In this document: positions 4,901 to 7,953 of the stretch, in pieces | Layout of the letters: every line of letters starts with the position of its first letter | Position numbering within the stretch: the stretch's first letter is position 1 | Assembly (NCBI GenBank): GCA_964651445.1 | Contig: CAZYYW010000097.1 | Location: 1 to 7,953 of the forward strand | DNA: 7,953 bases | Source of the DNA: GCA-2746365 sp964651445 | Lineage (GTDB): Bacteria > Pseudomonadota > Gammaproteobacteria > SZUA-229 | Direction: 5' to 3' | Position numbers and translations under genes: made by a program | The notes under the pieces: model-generated | What the model saw: the letters and a program-made list of their open reading frames with translations, nothing else | What the model was told of the DNA's origin: nothing | Database searches by the model: none

Positions 4901-5593
4901 TTATAAATTTTCTTCCAGAAAATGCTTGAAGTTATGGGCATCAATAATCTGCGTGCCGTCGCAATTAAACTGCATTCTGACAATGCCCTGCACAATGCAT
5001 AACGTAATATTGCGTAGATAATAGCCATCGATTTCGCGCAGTTTTCGTACGGTAGAAAGAATGCTGACAATGTTTTCAGGTTCTAGCGGTCTCCAGTTCT
5101 GGGAGCGCCGGTTGAGGATGTTCTGCCAGTAGCCGGGGATGCTTTTGTAATGTTCACTGCCACGCAGACAGCCGTATAATTGGCGCATTAAGGCGATTTT
5201 TTCATCGTATTCAATTTTTGGGAAGTGGCGGTTGATATAGTCTGTATTGGCAATTTTTTCGGCATCATGAATTTCCTGACGCAAGGGATCAAAAACAGAA
5301 TTAGTGCGAATTTCGCCGCTGTTAAAACCCAGGAAGAACCGGTAGATACCACGGTTCAGCATAATGTCTTCCAAATTCGGCTCCAGTGTATCAAACAGGC
5401 TATCAACCTTACTGTCATAACGCTTTCTTAAGGCGGCGCTTTCACGCAAGGAAGGATCGCCCTTGATACCAATCAGCACCTGTTCGGAATTCAGCCCAGC
5501 AGCACTGACAATGCTTTCCTGCAGGATAAGTTCTTCCATGCGTTCATCTTCGTTCATCTCTTTGTCCGGCTGATTTTCAGTTTGTTGGTTCAT
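4901..5593 (-). CDS. Conserved-looking hypothetical protein (230 aa)
   Basis: I do not recognise this protein. It is predicted to be soluble, with no signal peptide or membrane segment. The first 27 residues are acidic and polar (MNQQTENQPDKEMNEDERME), which suggests a flexible leader. The rest looks compact and mostly helical, with aromatic-rich stretches such as RGIYRFFLGFNSGE (81-94), INRHFPKIEYDEK (120-132) and IPGYWQNILNRR (152-163). Three cysteines (142, 199, 211) are scattered and form no obvious metal site. No catalytic motif is visible. The start at ATG 5591-5593 has GGAA about 7 nt upstream on the minus strand; Met13 and Met19 are alternatives. Length and sustained low-repeat composition support a real gene. 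It diverges from the ExeA-like ATPase gene over 172 bp, so shared control is possible. The stop lies against a solo transposon end. Confidence 0.78.
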   Translation of the reverse strand: MNQQTENQPDKEMNEDERMEELILQESIVSAAGLNSEQVLIGIKGDPSLRESAALRKRYDSKVDSLFDTLEPNLEDIMLNRGIYRFFLGFNSGEIRTNSVFDPLRQEIHDAEKIANTDYINRHFPKIEYDEKIALMRQLYGCLRGSEHYKSIPGYWQNILNRRSQNWRPLEPENIVSILSTVRKLREIDGYYLRNITLCIVQGIVRMQFNCDGTQIIDAHNFKHFLEENL

Positions 5594-5624
5594 GTAAAGT
5601 TCCGTCAGGTTTTAAATGTCGAAT

Positions 5625-5757
5625 ATTGTCTGTGAGTTGTTTAAATTGTCTATAATAACCATCACATATCACAATAGAATAAATATCGACGTTAAGAAAC
5701 TCATTTATTTTACTCAACATCACTATAATATATTGATATTGTTGGGATAACCGGTTA
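5625..5757. promoter_or_regulatory. Divergent regulatory region between the hypothetical gene and the ATPase gene
   Basis: This AT-rich spacer contains TATAAT at 5651-5656, with TTGTCT at 5626-5631 as a poor -35 (19-bp spacing), and a second TATAAT at 5724-5729 with no good -35. ATTGTCT occurs twice (5625-5631 and 5645-5651), 20 bp apart. TAACCGGTTA at 5748-5757 is a perfect 10-bp palindrome ending 8 bp before the ATPase start and could be an operator. There is no gene and no clear Shine-Dalgarno at 5766. All of these are candidates only. Confidence 0.3.
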
Positions 5758-5765
5758 AAAATATT

Positions 5766-7748
5766 ATGTACGAAGCGTTTTACGGTTTTAAGGAAAAACC
5801 GTTCTCAATGTTACCTGACCCCGGGTTTTTATATTTAAGTAAAAAACACCAGGCGGCCCTTACCTTACTTGAGTATGGTCTACTCAATCAAGTGGGGTTC
5901 TGTGTCATCAGTGGTGAGGCGGGTTCTGGTAAAACAACCATTTTGCGTGCCTTGCTAGAACGTGTTGAAGATAACGTTACGGTTGGTTTAATAACCAATA
6001 CACATCAGTCTTTCGGCGGTTTACTGGATTGGGTATTGTCAGTTTTTAATCTGCATCGCCCTAATCTGACGCAAGTTGAGATGCACCAGTTGTTCATGGA
6101 ATTTCTCATCGAAGAGTACGCCAATGGCCGTACAGTGTTGTTGATTGTTGATGAAGCGCAAAACATGAAGGCTGATGCGCTGGAAGAACTGCGCATGCTG
6201 TCTAATGTGAACTCTGAAAAAGACCAGTTAATGCAGGTCATGCTGGCTGGTCAGCCCGCGCTAAAAGAAACCTTACGACTGCCTGATTTGAAGCAATTTG
6301 CACAGCGCATCGGTGTCGATTACCACCTCGACGTACTATCTGTGCTCGAAACCTGTGGTTACATCCAGCATCGATTAACGGTCGCTGGCGCGAAAAAAGA
6401 TATTTTCACCCCAGCCGCCTGTGAACGCATCCACAACTACAGTGGCGGAACCCCGCGCTTAATCAACCTGTTATGTGAAACCGTACTGGTCTACGGGTTT
6501 GCCGACCAGCAAGACACAATTGATGTTGAACTGGTCGATGAAATGGTGCTGGAGCGTATGAAAGACAGCGTGGTGCCCATTGTAAACCGTGACATAGCGC
6601 AGCAGGATAATAGCCAAGCCAGCAAAGTACTGGAAAAAAATTTCCCGTGGATTAACCCTGAAGGCAAGGTCTCACAGGACGGTGCCGCAACAAAAAAAGC
6701 AAACGCTGACGTTAAACCGGCGGCTAGCGAGCCGGTGGCAAAACCAGCGGTGAAAAACGTGGTGGTACTTGAAACCGGTAAATCGAGCACTGACTTGCCG
6801 CCAACAAACAAGCCGGTGGTTGCCAGCAAACAAGAAAGCAAGCAACAAAAAACACAACCGGCAGCAAAGCCAGCAGTTGCTGAGCAATTACCGGTGCAAG
6901 CAGAATCGCCATTAGCAACTGAAGACAAGAAGGAAAAATCAGGTGAGAACCGCACGGTTGAGCCGCAAAAGCCAGTGTCAAAAGCCGTGCCTGTTGCTGC
7001 GAAATCTTCAACAGCAAAACCCTCACAAACAACGTCTGCGAGCAAGCCGAACGATACCCGGAAACAGCTGATTAAATATGGTTCCATCGCGGCTGTGTTG
7101 GCACTGTTACTGGTTGGCGCTGCGATTATGTTGAGTGATGAAGCCGTCAACACAACCGATGTGGTTAAAGACACTGCTAATAACGCCAGCAATAGTGCCG
7201 ACGATAATGCCGCATTGCTGCTGAAACGTGAACAAGAAAAAAATCAGTTAAAGCAGTTACGACTTGAAGCAGAAACGCTTAAGAAAGAACGTGATGCTGC
7301 CCTCGCCAAAGCTGAAGTAGAAAGACAGGCGAAACTCGACGCTGAAAAGCTGGCGGCAGCCAAAGCTGCTGCCGCCACCAAAGCCGCGAGCGAAACACGT
7401 ATTCTGGAAGAAAAGAAATGGCTAGCGGCAACAAAAGAACGTCAGCGTTTGGCGAGACAAACCGAAGCAAAAGCGAAAGAAAAAGCCAGAAGAACTAGCC
7501 TTGAAGCTTCAAAACTGGGCGAGGAAAAGCGAGCCATGCAACGACGGCTTGATGAACAGCGCCGCCTGAAACAACGGGAAGAAGCGCGTCGTATGCAACT
7601 GGAAACGCAGGAAAGGCAACGCCAGACGCTGCTAGCTGAAGAGGCACAGGCAAAAAGATTGGCGGCAGAAGAAGCCGCCAGAGAGGCCGCCGCAAAACCA
7701 ACGGAGTGCAGCGGTCCAACGGCACGATTTAAGTCGAGTTGTCGTTAA
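5766..7748 (+). CDS. ExeA/MshM-type AAA ATPase fused to a TolA-like membrane-anchored coiled coil
   Basis: A 660-residue protein in four parts. Residues 1-270 are an ExeA/GspA/MshM-type AAA ATPase. They start MYEAFYGFKEKPFSMLPDP and have Walker A GEAGSGKTT (50-58), Walker B VLLIVDE (124-130), an Arg at QRIG (180-183) and the sensor-like SGGTPR (226-231). Residues about 300-430 are a Pro/Ala/Lys-rich linker. Residues 438-456 are one membrane helix after a basic TRKQLIK, so the ATPase should be cytoplasmic and the rest periplasmic. Residues about 480-645 are a long Lys/Glu/Arg/Ala helix like TolA domain II or a coiled coil. The protein ends with Cys648 and Cys659, a possible disulfide. ExeA works with ExeB to place the type II secretin in peptidoglycan; here the peptidoglycan-binding domain typical of ExeA is not visible and no gsp or msh gene is adjacent. 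A role in envelope or pilus/secretion assembly is inferred. The ATG at 5766 fits the family start. Confidence 0.87.
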   Translation: MYEAFYGFKEKPFSMLPDPGFLYLSKKHQAALTLLEYGLLNQVGFCVISGEAGSGKTTILRALLERVEDNVTVGLITNTHQSFGGLLDWVLSVFNLHRPNLTQVEMHQLFMEFLIEEYANGRTVLLIVDEAQNMKADALEELRMLSNVNSEKDQLMQVMLAGQPALKETLRLPDLKQFAQRIGVDYHLDVLSVLETCGYIQHRLTVAGAKKDIFTPAACERIHNYSGGTPRLINLLCETVLVYGFADQQDTIDVELVDEMVLERMKDSVVPIVNRDIAQQDNSQASKVLEKNFPWINPEGKVSQDGAATKKANADVKPAASEPVAKPAVKNVVVLETGKSSTDLPPTNKPVVASKQESKQQKTQPAAKPAVAEQLPVQAESPLATEDKKEKSGENRTVEPQKPVSKAVPVAAKSSTAKPSQTTSASKPNDTRKQLIKYGSIAAVLALLLVGAAIMLSDEAVNTTDVVKDTANNASNSADDNAALLLKREQEKNQLKQLRLEAETLKKERDAALAKAEVERQAKLDAEKLAAAKAAAATKAASETRILEEKKWLAATKERQRLARQTEAKAKEKARRTSLEASKLGEEKRAMQRRLDEQRRLKQREEARRMQLETQERQRQTLLAEEAQAKRLAAEEAAREAAAKPTECSGPTARFKSSCR

Positions 7749-7777
7749 ACCAAGGAAAATCAGTTGAGCATGAGAGT

Positions 7778-7931
7778 CTATACAAGCTCGTAAAGATATA
7801 AACGATAATCACCAACAGGTTGCCAATACTCACTCGCATTTTGTATCAAATACACATCCTTCGCGATTATTACCGCGTTGCACGAGGTGGTACGGAAGAC
7901 CAGCAAGATACATCCTTTTACGTCTAGGCAT
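7778..7931 (-). pseudogene. Truncated, frameshifted REP-associated (Y1/IS200-like) transposase remnant
   Basis: On the minus strand an ATG at 7931-7929 has a strong Shine-Dalgarno (AAAGGAG at 7943-7937, 5 nt away). It encodes MPRRKRMYLAGLPYHLVQRG followed by NNREGCVFDTKCE, then a stop at 7830. The pattern MPRxxR...GxPYHxVQRGNNRExCF is the N-terminal signature of REP-associated tyrosine transposases (Y1_Tnp, TnpA_REP). Shifting one base at the AAAA run near 7842 restores a frame ending DYRLYLYELV, which fits the family's next conserved block (DYxxYLxxL). That frame stops at 7780-7778. The catalytic HxH and Tyr region is absent, so this is a 5' fragment. Its loss of homology abuts the end of the ATPase gene, with 29 bp between them. 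The extra residues between CVFD and DYRLYL are unusual for the family. Confidence 0.68.
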
Positions 7932-7953
7932 AGCAACTCCTTTGTTATTTTAC

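Noticed and set aside
6491..7192. Long antisense frame (233 codons) opposite the ATPase linker
   Set aside because: The sense strand is rich in GCN, AAR and CCN codons, which leave few stops on the complement. The antisense product is low-complexity Ser/Ala/Thr/Phe and the sense gene is convincing.
7830..7931. Programmed ribosomal frameshift in the transposase remnant
   Set aside because: The A-run could allow slippage, but the shifted frame stops soon after and no catalytic region remains. Single-copy Y1 transposases are not known to need frameshifting, so decay is simpler.

Overview
The window looks like chromosomal DNA from a draft gammaproteobacterial genome with moderate GC. ArfB, SprT, SlyD and an Fpr-type reductase are all present with proteobacterial-style motifs, and a run of exactly 100 N marks a scaffold join. 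The exact genus cannot be read from this stretch. Most genes are single housekeeping or accessory genes on alternating strands, so there is no long operon. Most starts lack a strong Shine-Dalgarno sequence; fpr and the transposase remnant are the exceptions.

Layout, left to right. A possible 33-residue one-helix membrane peptide sits at 6-107. It is followed by slyD (FKBP-type prolyl isomerase with a His-rich tail, 187-669). A minimal SET-domain protein (849-1172) converges on sprT (1178-1753, minus). Between sprT and the divergent arfB (1952-2365) lies a 26-bp perfect palindrome that carries a TATAAT on both strands. Next to it is a 12-bp tandem repeat interrupted by the assembly gap (1821-1920). 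arfB converges on a membrane fatty-acid-desaturase-like gene (2377-3174, minus). Upstream of that is a HIT-family gene (3333-3773, minus), which diverges from fpr, a ferredoxin/flavodoxin-NADP+ reductase (4018-4758).

The HIT/fpr intergenic region is filled by a 162-bp MITE-like element (3815-3976) that can fold end to end as one imperfect hairpin. A lone copy of its terminal repeat lies at 4881-4897, just beyond the stop of an unrecognised 230-residue protein (4901-5593, minus). That gene diverges from a 660-residue protein (5766-7748) with an ExeA/MshM-type AAA ATPase head, a Pro/Ala/Lys linker, one membrane helix and a long TolA-like charged helix ending in a cysteine pair. At the right edge is the frameshifted, truncated start of a REP-associated (Y1/IS200-like) transposase on the minus strand.

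Functionally the genes cover protein folding and metal handling (slyD), ribosome rescue (arfB), zinc-dependent proteolysis (sprT), redox supply (fpr), lipid desaturation and an envelope-spanning ATPase. They do not form one pathway. The least ordinary items are the hairpin MITE with its solo end, the bidirectional palindromic promoter beside the repeat array, the hybrid ATPase/TolA-like protein and the unknown gene divergent from it. I did not find a clear new defence or biosynthetic system.
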